A DNA stretch of 64,000 bases from JBQTKD01 sp963703165 (GTDB lineage Bacteria; Actinomycetota; Actinomycetes; Sporichthyales; Sporichthyaceae). Of the stretch, positions 35,701 to 43,379 are shown piece by piece. The position numbers and the translations under genes are program-made. The first letter of the stretch is position 1, and each line of letters begins with the position of its first letter. The notes below the pieces were generated by a model. That model was not told the DNA's origin, made no database searches, and worked only from the letters and a program-made list of their open reading frames with translations. The stretch lies in NCBI GenBank assembly GCA_963703165.1, contig OY969798.1, positions 2,852,001 to 2,916,000 of the forward strand. Reading direction: 5' to 3'.

Positions 35701-37161
35701 GTGCGTTCTGCCGTCGCCGCCGCGCTGGCCTGCGCCCTCGCGGTCACCCTCCCGGTGGGCGCGAGTGCTCAGGGCGAGCCCTTCGAGTCGACGGTCCCGC
35801 GTGCGACCTGCGGCCCGGGATCGTGGCCGGAGAGCGAACTGCAGGGCCAGGTCCCGTTGGCGGAGCGCCAGAGCGGGCGCAGCAAGCAGGGCTACACCTG
35901 CAACCTCGAACTGCTCGGGCAGTACCAGGGCGAGGGCACGACCTGGGTGAACCCGCAGTACAAGCACTGCGCCTACAACGCGACGTCCTTCTTCGGCCTG
36001 GGCCGCAAGAAGTCCGAGGGCGTGCAGGTCATCGACGCGAGCAACCCCCGCAAGCCGGTGCTGTCGGCGAACCTGACCAGCCCGGCGATGCTCACCGACA
36101 CCTGGGAGAGCCTCAAGGTCAACGAGGCCCGCGGGCTGCTCGCCGGCGTCTCGGTCGGCCCGGCCCTCGGCACGCTCTCGTTCGACGTCTACGACATCAA
36201 GACCGACTGCGCGCACCCGAAGCTGCTGAACTCCTTCGCCTCCTCGGACGCGACGCTGCCCGCGACCACGTTGAACCACGAGGGCCAGTGGTCCCCGGAC
36301 GGCATGACCTACTGGGCCTCCGGCCTGGCCGGCGGGTCGCTCACCGCCATCGACGTCAGCGACCCGACCAACCCGGGGATCGCCGGCTTCACCGCGATCG
36401 GGCAGGCCAACCACGGCTTCGAGCTCAGCCCCGACGGCAACCGCATGTACCTGACGACGGCCTTCGGCGCCGGGGTCGTCATCCTCGACGTCAGTGAGAT
36501 CCAGGCCCGTAAGCCCGCGCCCGTCGTCCGTCAGCTCGGCAGCGTGTTCTGGGGCGGCACTGCGTCCGTGGGTCAGCACACGATCCCGGTGACGTGGGAC
36601 GGCAAGCCGTTCCTGATCGCCGTCGACGAGTTCGCCGGCGAGGACGTGCACATCATCGACATCACCGACGAGACCAAGCCGAGGATCGCGCGCCAGATCC
36701 GGCTCGAGGTGAACCGTCCGGAGAACGCCGCCAAGGTCGCGCCCGACGTGGAGCACAACGGCGCGTTCGGCTACGACGCGCACTACTGCGGGGTCGACCG
36801 CAGGACCGACCCGACGGCCCTGGCGTGCGGCTTCTTCCAGTCCGGCGTCCGGGTCTTCGACATTTCCGAACCGCTGCGTCCGCGGGAGATCGCGTACTTC
36901 AACCCGCCCGCCCAGGTCGGGAAGAACGCCGAGCTGCTCGGCTCCGAGCACGCCTCCCACGGTGTGACCTACACCGGGAACCTGTCCGGGACCCGCGACA
37001 CCGGACCGGGCGTCGTCGCGAACTGGGACCGGCCCGCGGACCTGACCGCGGACTGGTGCAGCTCCCCGCCGCGGTTCGTCGGCTCCGACCAACTCTGGGT
37101 CAGCTGCCAGGACAACGGCTTCATGGCGTTGCGCTTCACCAACAAGGCTTTCCGGAGGTAG
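35701..37161 (+). CDS. Secreted LVIVD-repeat beta-propeller protein A
   Basis: A 486-residue exported protein with a signal peptide (AVAAALACALAVTLPVGASA), a cysteine-containing N-terminal segment (PRATCGPGS, LAERQSGRSKQGYTC) and propeller blades with LVIVD-type strands (GVQVIDASNPRKPVL, SLTAIDVSDPTNPGI, VVILDVSEIQ and VHIIDITDETKP). No catalytic residues are recognised. GTG 35701 follows GGAG by 5 nt. A close paralogue follows 5 nt after its stop, then a DUF305 gene, so the three form an operon. Confidence 0.88.
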   Translation: MRSAVAAALACALAVTLPVGASAQGEPFESTVPRATCGPGSWPESELQGQVPLAERQSGRSKQGYTCNLELLGQYQGEGTTWVNPQYKHCAYNATSFFGLGRKKSEGVQVIDASNPRKPVLSANLTSPAMLTDTWESLKVNEARGLLAGVSVGPALGTLSFDVYDIKTDCAHPKLLNSFASSDATLPATTLNHEGQWSPDGMTYWASGLAGGSLTAIDVSDPTNPGIAGFTAIGQANHGFELSPDGNRMYLTTAFGAGVVILDVSEIQARKPAPVVRQLGSVFWGGTASVGQHTIPVTWDGKPFLIAVDEFAGEDVHIIDITDETKPRIARQIRLEVNRPENAAKVAPDVEHNGAFGYDAHYCGVDRRTDPTALACGFFQSGVRVFDISEPLRPREIAYFNPPAQVGKNAELLGSEHASHGVTYTGNLSGTRDTGPGVVANWDRPADLTADWCSSPPRFVGSDQLWVSCQDNGFMALRFTNKAFRR

Positions 37162-37166
37162 GGCGC

Positions 37167-38642
37167 GTGGGTCGTCGCATCACCATGGGGTTGGCGGGCG
37201 CGCTCGCCCTCACCCCCTTGGCGTTCGTGGGGACCGTCGGCGCCCAGGCCGATTCCGCCGTCGAGAGTGCGGTGCCCCGGGCGACGTGCGGGCGCGGGTC
37301 CGAACCGGAGCCCGGGCTGCAGGGCCAGGTCCCGCTCGCCGACCGCCAGAGCGGGCGCAGCAAGCAGGGCTACTCCTGCAACCTCGAACTGATCGGGCAG
37401 TTCCAGGGCCAGGGCACCTCGGTGGTCAACCAGTCCTACCGGACGTGCGCCTACAACAGCACCGCCTTCGCCGGGCGGGTGCGCAATCCCTCGCCCGGCG
37501 TGCAGGTCATCGACGTGAGCAATCCGCGCAAGCCGAAGCTTTCCGCGACGCTCACCAGCCCCGCGATGTCGACAGACACGTGGGAGTCCCTCAAGGTCAA
37601 CGAGGCCCGCGGCCTGCTCGCCGGTGTCTCCGTCGGCTACGGGTTCGGGGCCCTCGCGTTCGACGTCTACGACCTCAAGGCCGACTGCGCCCGCCCGAAG
37701 CTCCTGAACTCCTTCGCGGGAACGGACGCGACGCTCCCGGCGACCGGCTTCAACCACGAGGGCCAGTGGTCCCCTGACGGCGACACGTACTGGGCGACCG
37801 GAATCGCAGGCGGCAATGTCACCGCGATCGACGTCGCGGACCCGAGCAAGCCGCGCATCGCCGCCGTCACCGCGATCGGCTACACGAACCACGGCTTCGA
37901 GCTCAGCGCCGACGGCAACCGCATGTACCTGACCACGGCAGCCCCGGCCGGGGTCGTCGTTCTCGACGTCAGTGAGGTGCAGGCCCGCAAGCCGGTGCCG
38001 CGGATCCGCCAGATCGGACGGGTCGAATGGGGCGGGCCGGCGACGATCGGGCAGCACACCATCCCGGTCACCTGGGGCGGCAAGCCCTACCTCGTCGCGG
38101 TCGACGAGTTCGCCGGTGAGGACATCCACATCGTCGACATCAGCGACGAGACGAAGCCGAAGGTCGTCCGGCAGTTGCAACTGGAGATCACCCGCACGGA
38201 GAACGCCGAGCGGGCGGGCGCGGACACCACCGGCAACGGCCTGTTCGGCTACAACGGCCACTACTGCAGCGTCGACCGCAGGGTGAACCCGACCGCGCTG
38301 GCGTGCGGGTACTTCCAGTCCGGCGTCCGGGTCTTCGACGTGCGGGACCCGTTGAAGCCGCGCGAGATCGCCTACTTCAACCCGCCGGCTCAGACGGGCC
38401 GCAATGCTGCGCTGCCGGGCTCGTGGCACGCGAACCACCCGGCCACGTTCGCCCACAACGGATCCGACGTCCGCGACGCCGGCCCGGGCGTCTTCGCGAA
38501 CTCCGGCAATGCGCCCGACCTGTCCGCCGACTGGTGCAGTTCCCCGCCGCGCTTCGTCGGCCCGGACCAGCTGTGGGTCGCCTGCATGGACAACGGATTC
38601 ATGGCGCTGCGCTTCACCAACCAGGCGTACCGCAAGCCGTGA
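37167..38642 (+). CDS. Secreted LVIVD-repeat beta-propeller protein B
   Basis: A 491-residue paralogue of the preceding gene with the same blade order and conserved cysteines (PRATCGRGS, SGRSKQGYSC, LNSFAGTDATLPATG, GEDIHIVDISDETKP). Residues 1-30 are an export signal (GRRITMGLAGALALTPLAF) with two arginines. GTG 37167 has GGAGG 8 nt upstream. The stop overlaps the GTG of the DUF305 gene. The pair is a tandem duplication with substantial divergence, so both copies are probably kept for distinct jobs. Confidence 0.88.
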   Translation: MGRRITMGLAGALALTPLAFVGTVGAQADSAVESAVPRATCGRGSEPEPGLQGQVPLADRQSGRSKQGYSCNLELIGQFQGQGTSVVNQSYRTCAYNSTAFAGRVRNPSPGVQVIDVSNPRKPKLSATLTSPAMSTDTWESLKVNEARGLLAGVSVGYGFGALAFDVYDLKADCARPKLLNSFAGTDATLPATGFNHEGQWSPDGDTYWATGIAGGNVTAIDVADPSKPRIAAVTAIGYTNHGFELSADGNRMYLTTAAPAGVVVLDVSEVQARKPVPRIRQIGRVEWGGPATIGQHTIPVTWGGKPYLVAVDEFAGEDIHIVDISDETKPKVVRQLQLEITRTENAERAGADTTGNGLFGYNGHYCSVDRRVNPTALACGYFQSGVRVFDVRDPLKPREIAYFNPPAQTGRNAALPGSWHANHPATFAHNGSDVRDAGPGVFANSGNAPDLSADWCSSPPRFVGPDQLWVACMDNGFMALRFTNQAYRKP

Positions 38643-39244
38643 GTCGTAGACCCGCGCTCGCCGTCGGTGCGGGAGCCCTCGCCCTGGCGCTCGGCATCGG
38701 CATCGGCTTGGTCGTGGACTCCGACGACGACTCCTCGGCCGCCGCGGCGAGCGTGCCGGGCCCGGTCGACATCGGGTTCAGCCAGGACATGGTCGTCCAC
38801 CACGAGCAGGCGGTTCTGATGGCGCAGCTCGTTCGCCCGCGGACGAAGGACCCGAAGATCGCGGCCCTGGCCGACGGCATCCTCGCCGACCAACTGCTCG
38901 ACATCGGTGCCCTGCGCGGCTACCTCACGCTGTGGCAGGCGCCGATCCTTCCCGCGGGCCCGCCGATGACCTGGATGGCGGCGGACCACCACGAGGGCGC
39001 CGCCGTCATGCCCGGCATGGCGACCGTCGCCGAGCTCAACGCGCTGCGCACCGCCACGGGCACGGCCCTGGACCGGATGTTCCTGGAGCTGATGCTGCGC
39101 CACCACGACGGCGGCCTGACGATGGTCGACGACGCCGCCGCTCACGCGGAGATCGCCGCCGTGCGCAGCCTCGCGGCCCGGATCGCCTTCCATCAGCGCG
39201 AGGAGAACCGCATCATCAACGCCCTGCTCGCCGCGCAGGGCTGA
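38639..39244 (+). CDS. DUF305 family protein, membrane-anchored
   Basis: A 201-residue protein with an N-terminal membrane anchor (ALAVGAGALALALGIGIGLVV) and two ferritin-like four-helix-bundle His motifs: DMVVHHEQAVLMAQLV and MLRHHDGGLTMVDDA. DUF305 proteins often sit beside copper-related genes, and HH.EA/M patterns could bind metal; this is only inference here. The GTG overlaps the stop of LVIVD protein B (GTGA), indicating coupling with the two propellers. Confidence 0.9.
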   Translation: MSRRPALAVGAGALALALGIGIGLVVDSDDDSSAAAASVPGPVDIGFSQDMVVHHEQAVLMAQLVRPRTKDPKIAALADGILADQLLDIGALRGYLTLWQAPILPAGPPMTWMAADHHEGAAVMPGMATVAELNALRTATGTALDRMFLELMLRHHDGGLTMVDDAAAHAEIAAVRSLAARIAFHQREENRIINALLAAQG

Positions 39245-39254
39245 GGGAACGAAG

Positions 39255-39342
39255 GGACCCCTCGCGCACCTACCAGAGCCCGCTTATCCTTGCTGCCTTC
39301 CGGCCCTGGGGAGGTTCACAGGATGGCACCGCACGAGGGGCC
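39255..39342 (-). ncRNA. ffs: Signal recognition particle RNA, small bacterial type
   Basis: On the minus strand the hallmark apical loop is present: CCAGGGCCGGAAGGCAGCAA followed by GGATAAGCGGGC, between CATCCTGTGAACCTCC and GCTCTGGTAGGTGCGCGA. The 5' end GGCCCCTCGTGC pairs with the 3' end GCGCGAGGGGTCC. A TAGACT box sits 7 nt upstream. It binds Ffh and targets membrane proteins. Ends are set from base pairing and are accurate to a few nucleotides. Confidence 0.95.
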
Positions 39343-39349
39343 GGGGGAG

Positions 39350-39355
39350 AGTCTA
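39350..39355 (-). promoter_or_regulatory. Probable -10 box of ffs
   Basis: TAGACT on the minus strand at 39355-39350, 7 nt before the inferred SRP RNA 5' end. No clear -35 hexamer is seen at the right distance. Confidence 0.5.
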
Positions 39356-39409
39356 CGGCCTCCCTCACCCCTTCGCTCGACGTCGTCGCGGTCGGCCCTG
39401 GGGGCGCGG

Positions 39410-39415
39410 TAAGGT
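39410..39415 (+). promoter_or_regulatory. Possible -10 box of the tRNA-Ser gene
   Basis: TAAGGT ends 13 nt before the tRNA 5' end. The -35 region is not obvious (TCGCGG about 18 nt upstream is weak). Confidence 0.4.
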
Positions 39416-39428
39416 TGGCGGCGCTCAA

Positions 39429-39513
39429 GGAGGATTCGCATAGCGGCCTAGTGCGCACGCTTGGAAAGCGTGTTGGGGGCAACCCCTCACGAGTTCAAAT
39501 CTCGTATCCTCCG
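39429..39513 (+). tRNA. tRNA-Ser(GGA)
   Basis: An 85-nt type II tRNA with acceptor arms GGAGGAT and ATCCTCC, D-arm TAGCGGCC, anticodon GGA in CTTGGAAAG, a variable arm GTTGGGGGCAACCCC and T-arm ACGAGTTCAAATCTCGT. CCA is not encoded. It is the attachment target of the element that follows: its sequence from the anticodon to the T-stem is repeated at 43334-43379. Confidence 0.97.
39460..39505 (+). repeat. attL core within tRNA-Ser
   Basis: 46 bp from the anticodon loop to the T-stem of tRNA-Ser. It reconstitutes an intact tRNA. Differs from attR at two positions (AAGCG/AAGTG and AACCCC/AACGCC). Confidence 0.88.
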
Positions 39514-39529
39514 CCGCTCCACCAGCCGA

Positions 39530-39560
39530 AACGCCGGGCACCCACCAGGGGCCCGGCGTT
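39530..39560 (+). terminator. Terminator after tRNA-Ser
   Basis: AACGCCGGGC (39530-39539) and GCCCGGCGTT (39551-39560) pair perfectly around an 11-nt loop, 16 nt after the tRNA. No marked T-tract. It lies just inside the element. Confidence 0.7.
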
Positions 39561-39572
39561 CGTCGTTGCGGT

Positions 39573-39594
39573 CCGTCTCAGTTTCCGTCTCATT
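39573..39594. promoter_or_regulatory. Candidate integrase arm-type site, left
   Basis: CCGTCTCAGTTT then CCGTCTCATT: two direct CCGTCTC copies with a 5-nt gap. The same 22 bp with one change is found at 43220-43241 inside the other end. Position and duplication suit the arm-binding domain of a tyrosine recombinase. Confidence 0.55.
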
Positions 39595-39599
39595 TGTGT

Positions 39600-40562
39600 T
39601 CAGCGCGACGGCGTCGGCGGCTCGTGGCGGGACGGAGCCGGGCCCGCTCGCCCCGGCGGCGCGGCCACGGTGGACTGCCAGGTCGCCGCCCCGGGCAGCC
39701 ACGTCTGCGCCGGCGCCGCGCCGCCGAGGATCGGATCGGCGAAGGCGACCACACGGGCGACGACCTCCGCGAAGCTGCTGGGCACCGCGGCCGCCAGGCC
39801 GGCCCGGTCGACGAAGCGCTCCCAGGAGGCCTGCCGGTCCTCGGCGAGGTTCACCAGGACCTCGGCGATCGGTCGCAGCGTCACGCCTCGGTGCCGGGCG
39901 GTCGCCCCGAGGGCGGCGCCCAGGGCGGCCGAGCCGATCGGATGTCTGCCGATCAGCAGCGCGACGTCCGCGAAGTCGCGGTCGCGGGTGTTCGTGTCGC
40001 CCCGGTCGATCATCGTGCCCAACTTCTCCGCGAGCACCGTCTCCAGCGGATAGCCGCGCAGCACGAACGTTCCGCCCAGCAGGGCCGGGAAGCGGATCCG
40101 GACCGGGCGCGGGGTGACGGGATCGCCGACGCTGACATCGACGCGCAGGATCGGGCGGGCGCGGTCGAGGCGGGCGGGGACCGTGATGCGCACCCCGCCG
40201 TACTGATCACTCTCGCGGATGGTCTCGGCCTTCAGGGCCTGGACGCCGAACTGCAGGCCGTCGTCCACCTCGATACCGGCGATCTCGCGCACGAGGCCGG
40301 CGACGGCGTCGACGTCGTTGGCCGACGCGACGGCGAGCAGGTCGACGTCGCGGGTCGGGCGCCGTTCGTCCAGGGCGGCGAGCAACATGCCGCCCTTGAG
40401 GACCAGGCGATCCCGGTGCTCGGAGGTCGCGACCCGGTAGAGGAAACGCTCCAGGGCGTAGAGGACCAGGAGTTCCTCGGTCCCTCGACCCTGCTCGCGG
40501 GCAAGTGCCCGCAAATCGAGGTAGACCTGCCCGGCCGTGGTCGAGCGGCTCGTGGGGCTCAC
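39600..40562 (-). CDS. abiEii: AbiEii nucleotidyltransferase toxin
   Basis: A 320-residue protein of the AbiEii/AbiGii (DUF1814) nucleotidyltransferase family. The active-site motif is LVLKGGMLLAALDERR then PTRDVDLL (near residues 53-77), and a basic helix lies in AEKLGTMIDRGDTNTRDRDF. It is the toxin of a type IV toxin-antitoxin system used in abortive infection against phage; related enzymes add nucleotides to tRNA acceptor ends. The C-terminal about 50 residues are Ala/Pro-rich. ATG overlaps the antitoxin stop by 4 nt. Confidence 0.9.
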   Translation of the reverse strand: MSPTSRSTTAGQVYLDLRALAREQGRGTEELLVLYALERFLYRVATSEHRDRLVLKGGMLLAALDERRPTRDVDLLAVASANDVDAVAGLVREIAGIEVDDGLQFGVQALKAETIRESDQYGGVRITVPARLDRARPILRVDVSVGDPVTPRPVRIRFPALLGGTFVLRGYPLETVLAEKLGTMIDRGDTNTRDRDFADVALLIGRHPIGSAALGAALGATARHRGVTLRPIAEVLVNLAEDRQASWERFVDRAGLAAAVPSSFAEVVARVVAFADPILGGAAPAQTWLPGAATWQSTVAAPPGRAGPAPSRHEPPTPSR

Positions 40563-41149
40563 GCCTCCATCACCCGCAGCGCCTCCCGCACACCCCGCCA
40601 GACCCGCAACGCCCGGGCGGTCTCGGCCAACCGGGCTCGGTCCGGGCGCGCGGCGAGGTAACGGCGCAGCGCCTGCAACGCGGCGTCCTCGCCGACCAGA
40701 CGGGGCAGGCGGAGCGCATCGACGATCGTGCGCTCGCGGTCGGTGATCCAGAACTGCTCGCCCCGCTCCGCACCCACCCGCAGTCGGCCGAGCTGGAACG
40801 TGGCGGCGTGGAACACGTGCACCCGGGTCGGCGGGTGGTCGATGCGAGGCCGGTGCGCTCCCCGTGCGACGGCCAGGTGCACAACGGCCGGGATGTCGTC
40901 GGTGAGGTCCCAGTACGCCAGTGCGGAGTCCAGGCAGATCGTGCCCTCCGGTGCGCGCCCGCAGACGGTCACGAAATCGAGATCGCCCCCGCCGGCGGCG
41001 TCAGCCCGCTGATACAGCCCGCGCGAGAGCTGCAGGATCTCTCCCTCGTCCCGCATCGCGTAGAGGTCGCGCCACGAGATGCCGGCCGCCACCGCGTCCC
41101 TGGACCGGAAGACCGGCTCCAGGGCCAGTAGCCGGTGGGCGGGGTCCAT
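40559..41149 (-). CDS. abiEi: AbiEi antitoxin / transcriptional autoregulator
   Basis: A 196-residue protein with the AbiEi N-terminal winged-helix pattern (VFRSRDAVAAGISWRDLYAM then GEILQLSRGLYQRAD), followed by the C-terminal antitoxin domain (CLDSALAYWDLTDDIP, TRVHVFHAATFQ and ITDRERTIVDALRLPRLVG). It neutralises AbiEii and represses its own operon. The ATG at 41149 lies 7 nt after a TAGACT -10-like box, so the mRNA is probably leaderless. A large palindrome lies immediately upstream. Confidence 0.9.
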   Translation of the reverse strand: MDPAHRLLALEPVFRSRDAVAAGISWRDLYAMRDEGEILQLSRGLYQRADAAGGGDLDFVTVCGRAPEGTICLDSALAYWDLTDDIPAVVHLAVARGAHRPRIDHPPTRVHVFHAATFQLGRLRVGAERGEQFWITDRERTIVDALRLPRLVGEDAALQALRRYLAARPDRARLAETARALRVWRGVREALRVMEA

Positions 41150-41150
41150 G

Positions 41151-41195
41151 TATGAAAGTCTACACCGGCTCGTAGTACATGTGTAGTTATTCATA
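41151..41195. promoter_or_regulatory. Palindromic operator-promoter of abiE
   Basis: Nested inverted repeats: TATGAA (41151-41156) with TTCATA (41190-41195), and CTACAC (41160-41165) with GTGTAG (41181-41186), the same 3-nt gap on both sides. On the minus strand TACACA and TAGACT, 17 nt apart, are candidate -35 and -10 boxes buried in the palindrome. AbiEi homologues bind inverted repeats in this position. It overlaps the integrase stop codon. Confidence 0.65.
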
Positions 41196-42444
41196 CCCGC
41201 CCTGGGCCTTGCTGGTCCCGCTCGGTGCCCGGCCAGAGCAGACCGTTCACCTGCTCGGCGACGTCCCGGCGGACCGGGGCGGTGATGTGTTGGTAGCGCG
41301 CGGCCATGCCCGTGTCGGACCAGCCCATGATCCCCATGACGGCCCGGTCGGGCACGCCGAGCAGCAACAGGGCCGTCGCCGCGGTGTGCCGGGCGTCGTG
41401 CAGACGGCCGTCTCGCAGCCCGGCCGTGGCGAGCAGCGCCTTCCAGATCCGGTGGTCGGTGTTCATGTTCACCGGCGCGCCCGTCGGGTTGGTGAACACC
41501 CAGCCCTCGTCGCGCCAGAGCTGCCCGGCGACCTCCCGCTCGGTCGCCTGCACCCGCGCGTGCTCGCGCAGCAAATCCACCAGAGCATCGGGCAGGCCGA
41601 TCCCGCGTCGCCCGGCCTTGGACTTGGTGGGCGCGGTCTCGCCGCGCACGTTGCGCTTGTCCGGGCAGAAGCCGGGCGCCCTGCGCCCGCACGCCGGCTC
41701 GCACCCGTGCTCGTAGCTCGGCCGAACCCGACTGCGCCGCACCCACAGCACGCCGCCGTCGAGGTCGACGTCGTCCCAGGTCAGGCCGAGTGCCTCGCCC
41801 TGGCGCAGGCCCAGCGCCAGCGCCAGGGCCCAGCGGGTGCCATTGCGCGTCTCCCGTCCGACCTCCAGCAGCCGTTGGACCTCCGCCACCGTGAACGGCT
41901 CGACCTCGTTCACCTCCACGCGCGGCGCCTTCGCGATGGAGGCGACGTTGTGCGTGACGTGCCCACGACGCAGGGCGGCGCCAAGGGCGGTCCGCATGGT
42001 GCGGTGCGCCTGATGTGCCGTCGCGGGCTTGCTGCCGTTGGCGATCATCGCGGCGTAGAGCCGCTCGAGGTGCTCGGGCTCGAGTCTGTCCAGGCGGTGC
42101 GCGCCGACGCCGGGAACCAGGTGCACGCGGACGGCGACGCGGTAGGCGTCGAGGGAACTGGGGCGGACGCTGGGGGCGGCGATGTTCTCGACCCAGTGCT
42201 CCAACCAGCTCTCCACCGTCCACACCCGGCCGGCCTTGCGGACCTGGCCACGGTCCCGGGCCCGTTCCAGTTCTCGGACCGCCCGGATGACCTCGGCCTG
42301 GGTGCTGCGCTCGACGTGCCGGCGGTCGGGTCGGCCGTCGTCGCGAACCCCGACGGTCACGCGCCCGTGCCACTTGCCGTCCGCGCCCTGGTAGATCGAG
42401 GAGGCCCCGTTGGGGCGCCGGGTCCGGTCAGTCAATGCGGCCAC
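41191..42444 (-). CDS. int: Tyrosine recombinase (phage-type integrase)
   Basis: A 417-residue integrase. An N-terminal arm-binding region (GASSIYQGADGKWHGRVTVG), a SAM-like core-binding domain about 75-165, and the catalytic domain with Arg in LALGLRQGEALGL, HDARHTAAT (HxxR), a GWSDT segment in place of the usual GH/W, and the nucleophile tyrosine in AARYQHIT. A cysteine/histidine insert (HGCEPACGRRAPGFC) in the catalytic domain is typical of actinobacterial tRNA integrases. GTG 42444 overlaps the excisionase gene by 17 nt. Confidence 0.95.
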   Translation of the reverse strand: MAALTDRTRRPNGASSIYQGADGKWHGRVTVGVRDDGRPDRRHVERSTQAEVIRAVRELERARDRGQVRKAGRVWTVESWLEHWVENIAAPSVRPSSLDAYRVAVRVHLVPGVGAHRLDRLEPEHLERLYAAMIANGSKPATAHQAHRTMRTALGAALRRGHVTHNVASIAKAPRVEVNEVEPFTVAEVQRLLEVGRETRNGTRWALALALGLRQGEALGLTWDDVDLDGGVLWVRRSRVRPSYEHGCEPACGRRAPGFCPDKRNVRGETAPTKSKAGRRGIGLPDALVDLLREHARVQATEREVAGQLWRDEGWVFTNPTGAPVNMNTDHRIWKALLATAGLRDGRLHDARHTAATALLLLGVPDRAVMGIMGWSDTGMAARYQHITAPVRRDVAEQVNGLLWPGTERDQQGPGRV

Positions 42445-42658
42445 CGGGCGTCTCGCGCAGCCGGGCGACGTAGTCGGAGAGTGCCTCGGCCGGGACGCGC
42501 CGAAGCCGTCCGATGCGGACGGACTCCACGGCGCCGTCGCGGATCAGCGCGTACATCAGGGTCCGCCCGATGCCGAGGTCCTCCGCCGCCTCCTCGACGG
42601 TCAGGACCAGACGGCGCCGCTGCGCGGGTAGCGGGGCGACGGTGGTGGGTGCGGTCAT
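42428..42658 (-). CDS. xis: Excisionase-like helix-turn-helix protein
   Basis: A 76-residue protein with the MerR-like/HTH_17 excise-type domain: LTVEEAAEDLGIGRTLMYAL then IRDGAVESVRIGRLRRVP. This form is usual next to actinobacterial tyrosine integrases and serves directionality or integrase control. GGAGG lies 7 nt upstream of the ATG; the 3' end overlaps int. Confidence 0.88.
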   Translation of the reverse strand: MTAPTTVAPLPAQRRRLVLTVEEAAEDLGIGRTLMYALIRDGAVESVRIGRLRRVPAEALSDYVARLRETPGGRID

Positions 42659-42753
42659 GCAGGACCTCCTCGGCGCGTCGGCTCGTGGCCTACCTCGCGC
42701 GTCTCGTGTCGTTCGGACCGCGCCGTCCCCGGATGTACGGACGGACGCACTCC

Positions 42754-43140
42754 TTATGTGGGCGCGTTCGGCGTCCAGATCGACCGGCGAGCGGTTACCG
42801 GCCCCAGGGCCCCGCGTTCGCGGCGAGGGGACGAAGGCGGCGGTGTGCCCGACGGACCGCGGGACCGCGCGGAGCGGTGGGCGCGGAGGAGATGGTCGAG
42901 TTCGGCGAGGGCCCGGACGTCGTCGAGTTCGCTCGACGGGGGAGCACCGGGCGGGGCGAGAAGGTCGCGGATCGTGCGCAGTCGAGCCACGGATCCCGAC
43001 TGGTCCTGGCGGATCCGCAGGGTGGCGGTGGCGGAGAGCTCTCCGCCGTCCCGGGCCAGAACCCGCTCCAGGATCTGACGCCCACTCACGTGCGGCTCGC
43101 GACTGTGCGCTTCACCGTCCGCCAGGCCGTCGGTGGCCAC
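42754..43140 (-). CDS. Possible small element-encoded protein
   Basis: A 128-residue frame with a plausible helical core (SGRQILERVLARDGGELS, LRTIRDLLAPPG, ALAELDHLLRAHRSA), upstream of xis. Start GTG 43140 has no clear ribosome site and the last 30 residues are low-quality Pro/Arg sequence, so only part may be real. No family recognised. Confidence 0.35.
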   Translation of the reverse strand: MATDGLADGEAHSREPHVSGRQILERVLARDGGELSATATLRIRQDQSGSVARLRTIRDLLAPPGAPPSSELDDVRALAELDHLLRAHRSARSRGPSGTPPPSSPRRERGALGPVTARRSIWTPNAPT

Positions 43141-43219
43141 GTAGACGTCATCGAGAAACTTCGCCGCGCGGTCGCAGGCCAGATGACACGGCGTGACGGT
43201 GCGTCAGACATTTCGGCGC

Positions 43220-43241
43220 CCGTCTCGGTTTCCGTCTCATT
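43220..43241. promoter_or_regulatory. Candidate integrase arm-type site, right
   Basis: CCGTCTCGGTTT then CCGTCTCATT; 21 of 22 bases equal to 39573-39594, same orientation, 92 bp before attR. Confidence 0.55.
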
Positions 43242-43333
43242 CGCCGTCGTCCAGGAACGGTCGGGCGCATTCGTTGAGCGTGTCGCTCAGCGTGGCGGCT
43301 GGCTCCGGACCTGCATGAACGGCCATGGCCAGA

Positions 43334-43379
43334 CTTGGAAAGTGTGTTGGGGGCAACGCCTCACGAGTTCAAATCTCGT
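43334..43379 (+). repeat. attR core, partial copy of tRNA-Ser
   Basis: Second 46-bp copy of the tRNA-Ser segment. The match stops at the T-stem: the bases after CTCGT (TGCGCTGC) do not rebuild the acceptor stem found at attL, so this copy cannot be a tRNA. Confidence 0.88.

Larger units (their letters stand above)
39460..43379. mobile_element. 3.9-kb AbiE-carrying integrative element in tRNA-Ser
   Basis: Bounded by direct 46-bp repeats (39460-39505 and 43334-43379, 44/46 identical) derived from the tRNA-Ser anticodon-to-T-arm segment. Within are, all on the minus strand, a possible orf, an excisionase-like HTH protein, a tyrosine integrase, and AbiEi/AbiEii. There are no replication, transfer or structural phage genes, so it is an integrase-mobilised defence cassette. 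Two near-identical 22-bp sequences lie 67 and 92 bp inside the ends. Confidence 0.88.

Noticed and set aside
43334..43379. A second tRNA-Ser
   Set aside because: Only the anticodon-to-T-arm part is present; it is the attR copy.
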